Source: Nitrospirota bacterium (lineage in GTDB: Bacteria > Nitrospirota > Nitrospiria > Nitrospirales > Nitrospiraceae). Taken from it: a DNA stretch of 64,000 nt. Below are positions 9,961-18,884 of the stretch, one piece after another; position 1 is the stretch's first letter, and each line of letters starts with the position of its first letter. Both the position numbers and the translations under genes were made by a program. The DNA lies in the NCBI GenBank assembly GCA_030645475.1, contig JAUSMA010000060.1, positions 186,001 through 250,000 of the forward strand. Direction: 5' to 3'. The notes beneath the pieces were generated by a model, which worked only from the letters and a program-made list of their open reading frames with translations, did no database searches and was not told where the DNA came from.

Positions 9961-10638
9961 ATGGGACTGATGGTTCCTGCCATGGGAGCGATCGATTACT
10001 ACGATGCCGCCACCGTTCCGGTGCTGGCAGATCGAATGCGTCGCCTGTTGGGACAGAGCGGATTGCTTGCCTTGCCGACGGAAAGTTTCTACGGGCTTGC
10101 GGTCGCCCCCTTCGACGAACAGGCGCTTGCCAAATTATGGCAGGTCAAGGGTCGGTCTGATGGAAAACCGATTTTACTCTTGATCGGAGAGCGGTCTCAG
10201 TTAGAACCTTTTGTGCAACGTGTTCCCCCGGCGGCCACCGTCTTGATGAATGCGTTCTGGCCCGGACCTCTCACGATCGTGTTTCCTGCAGCCGTGGGGC
10301 TTTCCGATATGGTCACGGCAGGAACCGGCTCCGTCGGCATCCGTCAGAGTGCATGGCAACCGCTGGCCGAGCTCTTGTGTCGAGTCGGGCCTGTGACAGG
10401 CACCAGTGCAAATCGTGAAGGATTGGCGCCTTGCTGCACTGCCGAAGACGTCCAACACAACCTAGGAGATGCGGTCGATCTGATCGTCGATGCGGGACCG
10501 ACCCCGGGCGGGAGACCATCCACCGTGATCGATGTACAAGGCCCGATCCGCATTGTTCGTGAGGGAGCCATTACACGAGAGATTATCGTGCGCCAGTTGG
10601 CGTCTCATGGTATGTATCTCGACGGGGAGAGTCGGTGA
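9961..10638 (+). CDS. tsaC: Threonylcarbamoyl-AMP synthase, YrdC/Sua5 family
   Basis: About 225 aa. The YrdC domain makes L-threonylcarbamoyl-AMP from threonine, bicarbonate and ATP for the t6A37 modification of ANN-decoding tRNAs. Diagnostic segments are LLALPTESFYGLAVAPFDE, LWQVKGRSDGKPILLL, the basic-pocket region WPGPLTIVFP, SVGIRQ and VTGTSANREG. This is the short YrdC form with no C-terminal Sua5 domain. The ATG directly follows the purD stop, and a second in-frame ATG (MGAIDYYD) eight codons later could also be used. Linkage to purD is physical; I see no pathway reason for it. Confidence 0.9.
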   Translation: MGLMVPAMGAIDYYDAATVPVLADRMRRLLGQSGLLALPTESFYGLAVAPFDEQALAKLWQVKGRSDGKPILLLIGERSQLEPFVQRVPPAATVLMNAFWPGPLTIVFPAAVGLSDMVTAGTGSVGIRQSAWQPLAELLCRVGPVTGTSANREGLAPCCTAEDVQHNLGDAVDLIVDAGPTPGGRPSTVIDVQGPIRIVREGAITREIIVRQLASHGMYLDGESR

Positions 10639-10676
10639 AGTTCGTCGTAGCAGTTCACACTGAAAGGAGCCTGCAG

Positions 10677-11087
10677 ATGGGTCACATATTGATGGTGCGA
10701 AACGTGGTGGCGGTGACCGCCATCACATTGTTTTCAATCGGTCTGTCCGGGTGCGATTACTGGCCCCCGGCCCTCCAAACACAAATCGAGCAAATCCGCT
10801 CAGAGCTGCAGAGTGCGACAGTGGAAAAGACACAGCTCCAAAACCAACTCGCCTCAATGACGAAGGTGAGAGACGATTTGCAGGCACAAGTGGACGACCT
10901 CTCGCGGCAGAACCGCGACAAGTCTTCGATGATCAGCGGCCTTCAGAATAGTTTGGCGGCTGCACAGGAACGGCTGGCGAAGTCATCAAAGTCCGCAGCC
11001 CCGAAGGCGGCTGCAGCCAAGACATCATCGAAGGTCGCACCGAAGGCTCCGGCGAAAAAGAAAACAACGGTCAAGGCCACACACTAG
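10677..11087 (+). CDS. Small lipoprotein with coiled coil and Lys/Ala-rich tail
   Basis: 136 aa from the ATG at 10677, which has a good AAAGGAG site. The N-terminus is a lipoprotein signal (VVAVTAITLFSIGLSGC), so lipidation at the Cys of LSGC is predicted. Residues about 35-95 form a heptad-repeat coiled coil (LQTQIEQIRSELQSATVEK onward). The last 40 residues are Lys/Ala/Ser-rich (KAAAAKTSSKVAPKAPAKKK) and probably disordered and positively charged. That pattern resembles Lpp-like or alanine-zipper envelope lipoproteins, but no family is assigned. The function is probably structural at the outer membrane or periplasm (inference). Confidence 0.75.
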   Translation: MGHILMVRNVVAVTAITLFSIGLSGCDYWPPALQTQIEQIRSELQSATVEKTQLQNQLASMTKVRDDLQAQVDDLSRQNRDKSSMISGLQNSLAAAQERLAKSSKSAAPKAAAAKTSSKVAPKAPAKKKTTVKATH

Positions 11088-11099
11088 CCTCGCTCGTCT

Positions 11100-11120
11100 C
11101 CGCTGCCTACTTGGCAGCGG
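11100..11120. other. Short perfect stem-loop between convergent genes
   Basis: An 8-bp perfect inverted repeat (CCGCTGCC at 11100-11107 and GGCAGCGG at 11113-11120) with a 5-base loop. It sits where the plus-strand lipoprotein transcript meets the minus-strand FmdB-like gene and overlaps the last codons of the latter. There is no T-tract on either side, so it is at best a weak bidirectional terminator or a 3'-end stabiliser. Confidence 0.35.
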
Positions 11121-11505
11121 AAGACGATGGCGTGCTCGTGGCTGTGCTCGTTGAAGTTGTTGATGCCGTGCTAGAAGGGGTGCTTGCCGGCGCGGCCGCT
11201 GGGGCAGGTGCCGGAGTAGCAGGAGCTGTGCTTGGGGCCGTCGATGGTTCGGATGTGTTCGCCGCGACTTCTTTTTTCTCCCCGGTCTTGGGTACCGGTG
11301 CTTCGCTTCCTGAGGAGGGTTTCATTTTATCGGAGTAGTCCGTCACGTACCATCCGCTGCCCTTGAACATGATGGCGGGCGATGAAATCAGTCGCTGCAC
11401 GTGTTTTCCGCACTTCTGACAGGTGGTCAGAGCGTCGTCCTTCATGCTTTGCTTCACTTCAAACCGATCCGCGCAGCCATCACACTGATATTCGTAAATT
11501 GGCAC
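11107..11505 (-). CDS. FmdB-family zinc-ribbon protein with low-complexity tail
   Basis: 132 aa. The first 55 residues are a classic FmdB/CxxC_CxxC_SSSS regulatory-protein zinc ribbon: MPIYEYQCDGCADRFEV with CQKCGKHVQRLISSPAIMFKGSGWY. The two CxxC pairs bind zinc. The remaining ~75 residues are Pro/Ala/Ser/Thr low-complexity, ending in a run of alternating Ser and Thr, and are probably disordered. FmdB-like proteins are widespread and often called putative regulators without firm evidence. A strong site (AGGAGGAAAT) precedes the ATG. Confidence 0.88.
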   Translation of the reverse strand: MPIYEYQCDGCADRFEVKQSMKDDALTTCQKCGKHVQRLISSPAIMFKGSGWYVTDYSDKMKPSSGSEAPVPKTGEKKEVAANTSEPSTAPSTAPATPAPAPAAAPASTPSSTASTTSTSTATSTPSSSAAK

Positions 11506-11582
11506 GATTCATTTCCTCCTGCTAGAACAACAATCCGATGAGATCACGTTGAGGGGCCCTCATGCTGAGGGAGGCTCCCTGG

Positions 11583-12776
11583 CTAGGTGAGCTGTTTGAA
11601 TGCCGCGTCGAGACGATCCATGCCCTTGAGAATCGTCTCCATGCTGGTCGCATACGACAGTCGAATATGCTGGGTACTTCCGAACGGCTCACCGGGAACC
11701 ACGGCGACCTTGAATTCCTGCAACAAATAGTTAGCCAGATCGGTCGGAGTGGAGAGGACTCCGCTTGGACTCCGCTTTCCGAGTAGTCCGCTCACATTGG
11801 GGAATGCATAAAATGCTCCGCTGGGCATGCTGCAACGAACGCCAGGCATGGCATTGAGGCGCTCGACGATCACACGCCGTCGCCGATCGAACTCTGTCAC
11901 CATTTTTTTCGTGAAGGCATCGCCATCGCGTAAGGCCACGACGGCGGCTTTCTGTGAAATCGAGCAGGGGTTGGAGGTACTTTGGCTTTGAATGTTCGCC
12001 ATGGCGTTGAGAAGCTCTTTAGGACCCGCGGCATAGCCGATCCGCCAGCCGGTCATGGCATAGGCCTTCGACACACCGTTGATCACGACGGTGCGGGCGG
12101 CGACTTCCGGTCCAAGGGCTGCGATGCTCGTGTGTGTCGCTCCATCGTAGAGGACCTTCTCGTAGATCTCGTCGGAAATCAGCAGAAGATCACGGCGTAC
12201 GGCCAGCTCGGCAAGCCGTTCAAGCGTCGCTCGATTATAGGTTGCGCCGGTTGGATTGCATGGACTGTTGACGATAATCGCTTTGGTCCGTGGTGTGACC
12301 AGCCGTTCCAATTCCTGCGCGTCAATGGCGTAGCCATCCTCTTCACGGGTCTGCAAGAACACCGGCGTGGCATCGTTCAGCAGAGTTTGGTCGGCATAGG
12401 AGACCCAATAGGGAACGGGAATGATGAGTTCATCGCCTGCTTCCAGAAGGGCTTCGGCAAGGTTGTAGAGTGAATGTTTGGCTCCGCAGGAGACCAATAC
12501 TTGAGACTTCTCGTACCGGAGTCCTTGCTCAGCTTGCAACTTGTCGATAATCGCTTGGCGCAGTTCATCAATGCCGGACGAGGGCGTGTACTTGGTAAAC
12601 CCTGCACGAATTGCGGCTTCGGCCGCGGCTTTTACCGGTTCTGGCGTGTCAAAGTCCGGCTCTCCTGATGAAAAATCGGCCATGTCGATTCCACGCGCAG
12701 CCATCGCCTTCGCGGTTGCGGCCAGGGCCAAAGTGGGAGAGGGCGTAATTCGCCCCACACGTGCAGCAAGCTTCAT
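11583..12776 (-). CDS. Class I aspartate/aromatic aminotransferase (PLP-dependent)
   Basis: 397 aa, typical of the AspB/AAT-I gamma subfamily. It transfers amino groups between aspartate (or a similar amino acid) and 2-oxoglutarate in the cytoplasm. The fold-type I features are visible: FSSGEPDFDTPEPVKAAA at the N-terminus, NSPCNPTGATY for substrate/PLP contact, SDEIYEKVLYDGATHTS with the PLP-contacting Asp/Tyr, and the Schiff-base lysine in NGVSKAYAMTGWRIGY (about K237). The start overlaps the coaD stop by four bases, so it is coupled to coaD and rsmD. Exact substrate (aspartate, tyrosine or prephenate) cannot be read from sequence. Confidence 0.92.
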   Translation of the reverse strand: MKLAARVGRITPSPTLALAATAKAMAARGIDMADFSSGEPDFDTPEPVKAAAEAAIRAGFTKYTPSSGIDELRQAIIDKLQAEQGLRYEKSQVLVSCGAKHSLYNLAEALLEAGDELIIPVPYWVSYADQTLLNDATPVFLQTREEDGYAIDAQELERLVTPRTKAIIVNSPCNPTGATYNRATLERLAELAVRRDLLLISDEIYEKVLYDGATHTSIAALGPEVAARTVVINGVSKAYAMTGWRIGYAAGPKELLNAMANIQSQSTSNPCSISQKAAVVALRDGDAFTKKMVTEFDRRRRVIVERLNAMPGVRCSMPSGAFYAFPNVSGLLGKRSPSGVLSTPTDLANYLLQEFKVAVVPGEPFGSTQHIRLSYATSMETILKGMDRLDAAFKQLT

Positions 12777-13261
12777 GATTTTAAACTCCTGATTCGTTCC
12801 TGCAGCTGACGTGCAACTTCAGGATGCAGAAACTCCGTGAGCGGCCCGCCGTGAGTTGCCACGTCTTTGATAATGGTTGACGATAAATAAGAATATTCTT
12901 CGCTGGGCATGAGAAACACCGTCTCAACCTGCTTGGCGATTTTTCGATTGATGAGGGCCATCTGAAATTCATGCTCGAAGTCCGAGATGGCCCGCAATCC
13001 ACGGATAATGGCATGAGCGCCATATCGCAGAACATAGTCCACCAGCAGGCCATCGAAGTGGGTCACTTCGACCTGCTTCATATCTCTCGTCACGATCCGG
13101 ATCATGTCCAGCCGTTCGGCCAGGGTGAAGAGCGGGTGCTTGGCTGGATTCGGCGCGACGGCGACCACGACGGTATCAAAGACCTTCAAGCTTCGGGTGA
13201 TGATGTCGGTATGCCCATGGGTAATGGGATCAAAGGTTCCTGGATAGATGCCAATTTTCAT
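12773..13261 (-). CDS. coaD: Phosphopantetheine adenylyltransferase
   Basis: 162 aa, standard length. It makes dephospho-CoA from 4'-phosphopantetheine and ATP in coenzyme A synthesis. The nucleotidyltransferase signature is IYPGTFDPITHGHTDII (the TxGH-type HxGH motif), followed by IIRGLRAISDFEHEFQMA and the C-terminal motif EYSYLSSTIIKDVA. It overlaps rsmD (13258-13261) upstream and the aminotransferase downstream by ATGA junctions. The rsmD-coaD pair is common in bacteria. Confidence 0.97.
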   Translation of the reverse strand: MKIGIYPGTFDPITHGHTDIITRSLKVFDTVVVAVAPNPAKHPLFTLAERLDMIRIVTRDMKQVEVTHFDGLLVDYVLRYGAHAIIRGLRAISDFEHEFQMALINRKIAKQVETVFLMPSEEYSYLSSTIIKDVATHGGPLTEFLHPEVARQLQERIRSLKS

Positions 13262-13839
13262 AATACAGACGACTCGGTCGATGCTGAAGGAGAGATCCCA
13301 TATAAATAGAGTGCGGTGTCGCCATACACATACCGTCGAACAAGCTCCGCGTGATCGAGCGATGCAGGTAATGGCGTACGCGACTCATGTTCTATCATCA
13401 TCGTGGCTTCTTCCGACAACAGCCCGGGTTTCCAGGCATGGGTCAGGATTTCAAACTCATCCAGAGCCGCATAGGGCGGATCTGCAAAGAGGACGTCATA
13501 GGGGCCATGCCACCAATCTTGCCGCGCGAGAAAGGTCGCGGTCCGCTCCACACAGACGTGAGCTCGGTCAAGAAGCTGACAAGTCTGAAGGTTTTTCCGT
13601 AACAGTTGCACAGCCTTAGGGTCTGACTCCACAAACGTGACGGTTGCAGCTCCTCGGCTTAGCGCTTCAATCCCGACGGCTCCCGTACCCGCATACAAAT
13701 CGAGAAAACGGCTTCCCTGCACCTGGGCCCCTAGAATAGAAAAAAGAGCCCCGCGAACCTTATCCGATGTGGGACGGAGTGCAGTCCCCGCTGGCCCACT
13801 CAAGCGTCGACCTCGGTGGGTTCCGGCAATGATACGCAT
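13258..13839 (-). CDS. rsmD: 16S rRNA (guanine966-N2)-methyltransferase
   Basis: 193 aa, a normal size for RsmD, which methylates G966 of 16S rRNA using SAM. It starts MRIIAGTHRGRRLSGPAGTA and continues RPTSDKVRGALFSILG. The SAM-binding motif is FLDLYAGTGAVGIEALSRGA, and the catalytic N-methyltransferase motif is ADPPY at about residues 118-122. It is the first gene of the overlapping trio with coaD and the aminotransferase; its promoter should lie in 13840-13950. Confidence 0.95.
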   Translation of the reverse strand: MRIIAGTHRGRRLSGPAGTALRPTSDKVRGALFSILGAQVQGSRFLDLYAGTGAVGIEALSRGAATVTFVESDPKAVQLLRKNLQTCQLLDRAHVCVERTATFLARQDWWHGPYDVLFADPPYAALDEFEILTHAWKPGLLSEEATMMIEHESRTPLPASLDHAELVRRYVYGDTALYLYGISPSASTESSVL

Positions 13840-14138
13840 AATTTCAGGTGAGAGTCATTGTAGAAGCAGATGAATGTAACATAGCGTTTTTGAAGGGGTC
13901 AAGGTGAGTACTGCGGGAGCAATACGAGAGACTTACAAGGAGGAAATGGCGTGAAACGTCTCGTGAGCGATCTGTGAGAAATGGAAGTATTTTGACGACT
14001 TTTACGTCGATGGGTATACTGGATGGCGGTTCTGTGGCGGCACGGAAACGTGCCAGGGCACATTATGGTGGCGATATTGGATCAATATCTGCGGCAACCA
14101 AAAATGGTCGAGCCATCTGCGTGCCAATCTCGTTGATC

Positions 14139-14315
14139 TTAGCGAGTCTCCACAGTCGTTTGCGGTACCTGAGCGGCCAAACTCTTCCGTCGATTATTTG
14201 AAATGGTGCGATCGATGATCGCGCCGCAGTTGATACATTTCCAGGCATAAAATATTAAAAAGAAGTCGGAGAACCGCTCCAACATCATGAGACCTTTACA
14301 CTTTGGACATTCCAT
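14139..14315 (-). CDS. Small single zinc-ribbon protein
   Basis: 58 aa from the ATG at 14315, which has a strong GGAGGATTCG site; upstream in-frame codons are unlikely to be used. The sequence starts MECPKCKGLMMLERF and has a second pair in WKCINCGAIID, so four cysteines can bind one zinc ion. Between them is a hydrophobic aromatic patch (FSDFFLIFYAW). Small proteins of this kind are common in Nitrospirota and Deltaproteobacteria and have no known role. It is divergent from radC across about 180 bp holding both promoters. Confidence 0.75.
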   Translation of the reverse strand: MECPKCKGLMMLERFSDFFLIFYAWKCINCGAIIDRTISNNRRKSLAAQVPQTTVETR

Positions 14316-14495
14316 CGAATCCTCCCCGGTGTGATGTGTACCGCTGTAGGCTTGACAAAGCAAGTACTACACCAATTTGTCACTGTACGTAATTTCAACA
14401 GGTTAGGGGCTACGTATTTGTCACGAAGGGGACACTGAGCAGTACTAGCCGGTACAAAAACGTTCGGCCTGTCACTTTTTGTCCAAGGAGGATGA

Positions 14496-15212
14496 ATGGC
14501 CAGCAAGAAAGCAGGGCATGGCATCACTCAATGGCCCGAAACGGAGCGACCCCGTGAACGATTATTAGCTCAAGGTCCACAGATACTGACCGACGCCCAA
14601 CTATTAGCCATCCTTCTTCGAGTTGGTCGTCATGGGTCTTCAGCCGTGCATGTTGGGATGGAAATCCTTGATCGGCTCGGAGGTATGGCTGGACTGGCAC
14701 AATGTGGAATCGAAGAGCTCTGCGCGATTCCCGGTGTTGGAGAAGCAAAAGCGGCTCAATTAAAAGCCGCGCTGGAGCTGGGAAAACGTGCCCTTGCTGG
14801 TCCCCTCACAAAAGGGACCAAGATTACATCCAGTCGCGACCTCTTCAACCATTACCATCCCACCTTGCGTGATCTGCGTCACGAAATCTTCAAAGTGGTC
14901 TTACTCGATGCCAAACATGCCATCTTGCGTGATGCGACGGTCTCGACCGGTAGCTTGACCCTCAGCATCGTCCATCCACGAGAAGTCTTCACCCTCGCGG
15001 TCAAAGAATCTGCAGCAGCAGTCATATTCCTTCATAACCATCCCAGTGGTGATCCAACGCCAAGCCAGGAAGATCGAGTTCTGACGGCGCGATTAGTATC
15101 GGCAGGGGATCTTCTTGGCATTCGGGTTCTTGACCATCTCGTCGTCGGCGATGGACGTTATGTCAGCTTTGCCGATCAAGGTTGGCTGACAGACCATTGT
15201 GCCGACGCATGA
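14496..15212 (+). CDS. radC: RadC-family JAB/MPN protein
   Basis: 238 aa. The N-terminal UPF0758 helix-hairpin-helix part (about 20-95; AQLLAILLRVGRHGSSAV, LCAIPGVGEAKAAQLKAALE) precedes the JAMM domain. The metal site is HNHPSGDPTPSQED at about residue 178 onward. RadC was named as a DNA repair protein, but the repair role has been questioned; the JAB fold suggests a metal-dependent hydrolase or nuclease. AAGGAGG precedes the ATG with ideal spacing. The gene is complete and shows no sign of decay. Confidence 0.93.
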   Translation: MASKKAGHGITQWPETERPRERLLAQGPQILTDAQLLAILLRVGRHGSSAVHVGMEILDRLGGMAGLAQCGIEELCAIPGVGEAKAAQLKAALELGKRALAGPLTKGTKITSSRDLFNHYHPTLRDLRHEIFKVVLLDAKHAILRDATVSTGSLTLSIVHPREVFTLAVKESAAAVIFLHNHPSGDPTPSQEDRVLTARLVSAGDLLGIRVLDHLVVGDGRYVSFADQGWLTDHCADA

Positions 15213-15298
15213 GCGAAAAGGGAGTTATAGTGATGTAACCAGACCATTTCATGTCCGGAAGAATACGACCGTCTTCCGGTATTTCAAAGGAGGGCCCC

Positions 15299-17398
15299 AT
15301 GAGCGAGCGACGCAGGGAGTCACTCAGAAATGTTGTCCTGATCTCGAGTTCCGGTGCCGGGAAGACCTCGCTGGCTGAGGCCATGCTCTTTGCCACCGGC
15401 GCAGTGCCTCACCTCGGGTCTATCGCACAAGGCACGACCGTCTCGGATTTCGAGCCGGAAGAATTACGCCGGCGCAGTTCCGTCAGTACCAGTCTCCTCC
15501 GTTGTTCCTGGAATCACACCACCATCAATTTGATCGATCCTCCCGGCCTGCTGAATATGCCAGGGGAAACAGCCCTGGCATTACGAGCGGCGGATGCTGT
15601 GATTCTGGTGGTATGCGCTTCGTCGGGGATTCGGAACGACCTCATCAGAGTCTGGTCACGCGTCACTGCCCTCGGCTTGCCCTGCATTCTATTCCTCAAC
15701 GAAATGGATAAAGACGATGCCTCCCTCGATGGGATTGTCACGATGTGTCAGCGCGATCTTGGGATTGTGCCATTGCCGATGTCTTTGCCTTATGGTCGTG
15801 GTGCTCAGCTAGAGGGGGTAATGGATCTCCCTCAAGAGCGCGTCATCACTTCGGGCACAGAGATACCCACGATCCAACAGCTGGCAATACCTGAACAGGT
15901 AAGGACCGTGGTGAAGGACGCACGGAAGCGTATTCAGGAGGCGGTAGCCGAACGTGACGATCGATTGCTGGAACAGTATCTCGCTGAGGAGGAGCTGACG
16001 CAGGAGGACCTCATGAATGGACTTCGCCTCGGCGTCCAGACAGGCACGATTGTCCCGCTCTATAGCGGTTCCGCAATTAAGAATATCGGGATCGTTCCGC
16101 TCCTGAACGGGATCGTCGATTTTCTGCCTTCGCCAATGGACCGGGCGTCAAACGTTCCACTGGAAGGGCTGCATCCTGATACAGGCGAGAGGGTGAGTCG
16201 CCGTGCCGTTTACGAAGACCCCTTTTCCGGGATCGTCTTCAAGACATTGATAGACCCGTTCATCGGTAGACTGTCTTATCTGCGGATCTTGTCGGGAGCT
16301 CTTCACGCAGACTCGCCCGTCTTCAATAGCTCTCGGAGCAGCAAAGAGAAAAGCGGACATCTGTACTGGGTGTTGGGAAAAAAACATACGGTCGTGCCTT
16401 CGGCCGGAGCAGGGGAGATCGTGGCCGTTGGAAAACTCAAGGATACACAAACCGGAGACACGCTCTGCGACGAACAGGCGCTCATCTGTTATCCGAAGAC
16501 GGTACTTCCGAAACCTGTGCTCTCCTTTGCGATCGAGCCGAAGTCGAACGCCGACATCGAAAAAATCAGTCTCGGGCTGCATAAGTTGATCGAAGAAGAT
16601 CCGATGCTTGAATTTTCCCGACATGCCGACACGAAAGAAATGGTCTTAAGCGGGATGGGCCAAGTACACATCGATCTCGCGCTCGAAAAACTGCACCGCA
16701 AATACGGTGCGGAGGTGACCATCCACGTGCCAAAAATTCCCTATAGGGAAACCATTCGCACGACGTCACAGGCCCAGGGCAAATATAAGAAACAAACCGG
16801 AGGACATGGCCAGTATGCAGATTGCTGGCTGGAACTTTCGCCTCTGGCGCGAGGGGAAGGCTTCAAGTTTGAGAGCAAGGTCATAGGTGGAGCGATCCCA
16901 CTAAATTTTATTCCGGCTGTGGAGAAAGGGGCGGTCGAAGCCATGCACCATGGGAGCCTTGCGGGGTTTCCTCTCGTCGATTGCCACGTAGCCGTGTACG
17001 ATGGGTCGTACCATCCCGTGGATTCATCAGAGATGGCGTTTAAGATCGCCGCGTCAATGGGGTTTAAAAAGGCTGCCGAATCGGCTCATCCGGTTTTGTT
17101 GGAGCCGATGATGACGGTGGAAGTCGAGGCACCGGCGGATCACATCGGTAGCGTGATCGGGGACTTGAATGCGCGCCGAGGGCGCATTCTCCACGTCGAG
17201 GCACGAGACCAGACAGAGCAGATCACGGCTCTTGTCCCAATGGCGGAGCTGCTGACGTACTCCACGGCCTTGAACTCACTCACAGCGGGACGGGGCAGTT
17301 ATGCAATGGAATTCGCGCGGTACGACGAAGTGCCTCACGAGCTCGCGGTTCGAATCATTGAGGCGCAGAAAGCGGAAACTCACGCGGCCGCGCAGTAA
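15299..17398 (+). CDS. EF-G-like translational GTPase with altered GTPase motifs
   Basis: 699 aa from the ATG at 15299, preceded by AAAGGAGGGCCCC; an upstream in-frame ATG at 15251 lacks a site. It resembles the EF-G type II group. The order is G domain (1-260), domain II, then III, IV (with KYKKQTGGHGQYADCWLEL) and V (LEPMMTVEVEAPADHIGSVI, LNARRGRI). The P-loop SSSGAGKTS (16-24) is intact. G3 reads DPPGL instead of DTPGH, so the catalytic histidine position is Leu84, and G4 reads NEMD (134-137) instead of NKxD. The protein is therefore probably not the main elongation factor; ribosome recycling or a stress role is a guess. The stop lies four bases from the convergent protease gene. Confidence 0.85.
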   Translation: MSERRRESLRNVVLISSSGAGKTSLAEAMLFATGAVPHLGSIAQGTTVSDFEPEELRRRSSVSTSLLRCSWNHTTINLIDPPGLLNMPGETALALRAADAVILVVCASSGIRNDLIRVWSRVTALGLPCILFLNEMDKDDASLDGIVTMCQRDLGIVPLPMSLPYGRGAQLEGVMDLPQERVITSGTEIPTIQQLAIPEQVRTVVKDARKRIQEAVAERDDRLLEQYLAEEELTQEDLMNGLRLGVQTGTIVPLYSGSAIKNIGIVPLLNGIVDFLPSPMDRASNVPLEGLHPDTGERVSRRAVYEDPFSGIVFKTLIDPFIGRLSYLRILSGALHADSPVFNSSRSSKEKSGHLYWVLGKKHTVVPSAGAGEIVAVGKLKDTQTGDTLCDEQALICYPKTVLPKPVLSFAIEPKSNADIEKISLGLHKLIEEDPMLEFSRHADTKEMVLSGMGQVHIDLALEKLHRKYGAEVTIHVPKIPYRETIRTTSQAQGKYKKQTGGHGQYADCWLELSPLARGEGFKFESKVIGGAIPLNFIPAVEKGAVEAMHHGSLAGFPLVDCHVAVYDGSYHPVDSSEMAFKIAASMGFKKAAESAHPVLLEPMMTVEVEAPADHIGSVIGDLNARRGRILHVEARDQTEQITALVPMAELLTYSTALNSLTAGRGSYAMEFARYDEVPHELAVRIIEAQKAETHAAAQ

Positions 17399-17402
17399 TC
17401 GA

Positions 17403-18785
17403 TCAGGGATCGGTCGATTTGAGCACCACATAGAAGGCGCGGCTCTCTCGCAGCATGCGGAGCAGGACGGTTTCGCCGCGGCGCACTTTAGAGACCGCAC
17501 TACTGAATTCTCCGACCGATCCCACATCGATACGGTTCACTTCCTTGATGAGATCCCCCTCGTGGAGCCCTTCCGATTGGGCGATACTACCAGGCTCCAC
17601 TTTCGCAATCAGCACCCCACGGCTTTCCCGCAGCTTGAATTTATCGGCAAGGCTCGGTGTGAGATCTTGCACATCGAGGCCTAACTTGACGTCGGCACGG
17701 GTTTGAGGAAGCGACGTCGTGACCGCGTGGTCTCGCCGTTCAATGAGGGCGACGTCCAGGACCAGCCGCTGTTGATCGCGGACGATTTCAACCTTCGCCG
17801 TGGCGCCCGGGAGCAATCCTGCCACGACGCGCGAGAGCCGGCTCGGCGTATCGATCAAGGTGCCGTCGATGCGAGTCAGGATATCGCCTGGTTTGATGCC
17901 TGCTGCGGCAGCCGGATCCTTCTCGAAGACTTCGTTGACCAACACCCCTTCGCCTTCGTTCACGCCGAACTTGCGGGCCAACTCCACCGTGAGCGGTTGG
18001 ATGCCGACGCCTAACCAGCCTCGTGTGACCCGCCCTTGAGTCACTAATTGTTCCATCACTTGCTTCGCCATGTTCGAGGGAATCGCGAAGCCGATCCCTT
18101 GGGCGAAGTTAATGATGGCGGTATTGATGCCGATGATTTCACCGCGCAGATTGAACAACGGACCGCCCGAGTTGCCGGGATTGATCGACGCATCCGTCTG
18201 GATGAAGTTTTCATAACGCGAGAGATTGATGTTCTCCCGCCCGATCCCACTGACCACGCCAAGGGTGACAGTCCGATCGAGTCCGAACGGGTTCCCGACA
18301 GCAAGGACCCATTGGCCAACACGCACAGCCGACGAGTCCCCGAACCTCGCACTGGGGAGGGGATGGGTGGCGGTCACTTTCAGAACGGCCAAGTCTGTAT
18401 CCAAATCCTTACCAACGACCTGCGCAATCAACTTGGTGGTATCGGAAAAACGGACCTCAATTTCCGTCGCATCGCCGATGACATGGCTATTCGTAATGAT
18501 GTGCCCTTCTGGATCGATGATGACACCGGATCCCGATCCCGATGCATTCGGCACACGCTCTTGCGGCAATTCTCGGCCACGTCCAGCTCCGGACAAGGGA
18601 ATGAGGTTGACCACTGAGGGTTTGGCCGATTCGGCCAGATCGGTAAAGACGGTTTGAATTTCTTCGAGTAGGCGGAGGCCAGGAGAATCAGTGGACTTTG
18701 GCGCGACGGACTCAGCGGCGAAGGCAGAATGGAGATCAAGCCAGGCTAAAAATACAAGGCAGATGAAGATGAGTCGTACACGCAT
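17403..18785 (-). CDS. DegP/DegQ/HtrA-family periplasmic serine protease
   Basis: 460 aa. A signal peptide (residues 1-23, ending SAFA/AES) targets the periplasm. The trypsin-like domain holds the catalytic triad H101 (TNSHVIGD), D131 (DTDLAVLKV) and S206 (NPGNSGGPLF). Two PDZ domains follow (about 245-335, GWLGVGIQPLT; and about 365-455, LGLDVQDLTPSLADKF), as in DegP/DegQ/MucD. HtrA proteases degrade or refold damaged envelope proteins. The gene stands alone, convergent with the EF-G-like gene. There is no membrane anchor beyond the cleavable signal. Confidence 0.93.
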   Translation of the reverse strand: MRVRLIFICLVFLAWLDLHSAFAAESVAPKSTDSPGLRLLEEIQTVFTDLAESAKPSVVNLIPLSGAGRGRELPQERVPNASGSGSGVIIDPEGHIITNSHVIGDATEIEVRFSDTTKLIAQVVGKDLDTDLAVLKVTATHPLPSARFGDSSAVRVGQWVLAVGNPFGLDRTVTLGVVSGIGRENINLSRYENFIQTDASINPGNSGGPLFNLRGEIIGINTAIINFAQGIGFAIPSNMAKQVMEQLVTQGRVTRGWLGVGIQPLTVELARKFGVNEGEGVLVNEVFEKDPAAAAGIKPGDILTRIDGTLIDTPSRLSRVVAGLLPGATAKVEIVRDQQRLVLDVALIERRDHAVTTSLPQTRADVKLGLDVQDLTPSLADKFKLRESRGVLIAKVEPGSIAQSEGLHEGDLIKEVNRIDVGSVGEFSSAVSKVRRGETVLLRMLRESRAFYVVLKSTDP

Positions 18786-18884
18786 GATCCTGCACCTCTC
18801 CTTTCAGAGATTGTACATGAGGAAGCCGGAGAAGCCTACTCGCTCAGTATGATTCACGCCGGCACAGAGGAAGGTAGCGTCGAC

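Noticed and set aside
13840-14138. 75-aa plus-strand frame at 13974-14201 and a GTG-started octapeptide near 13950.
   Set aside because: No ribosome site with proper spacing for the former, and the peptide is too short; the region is probably promoter for rsmD.
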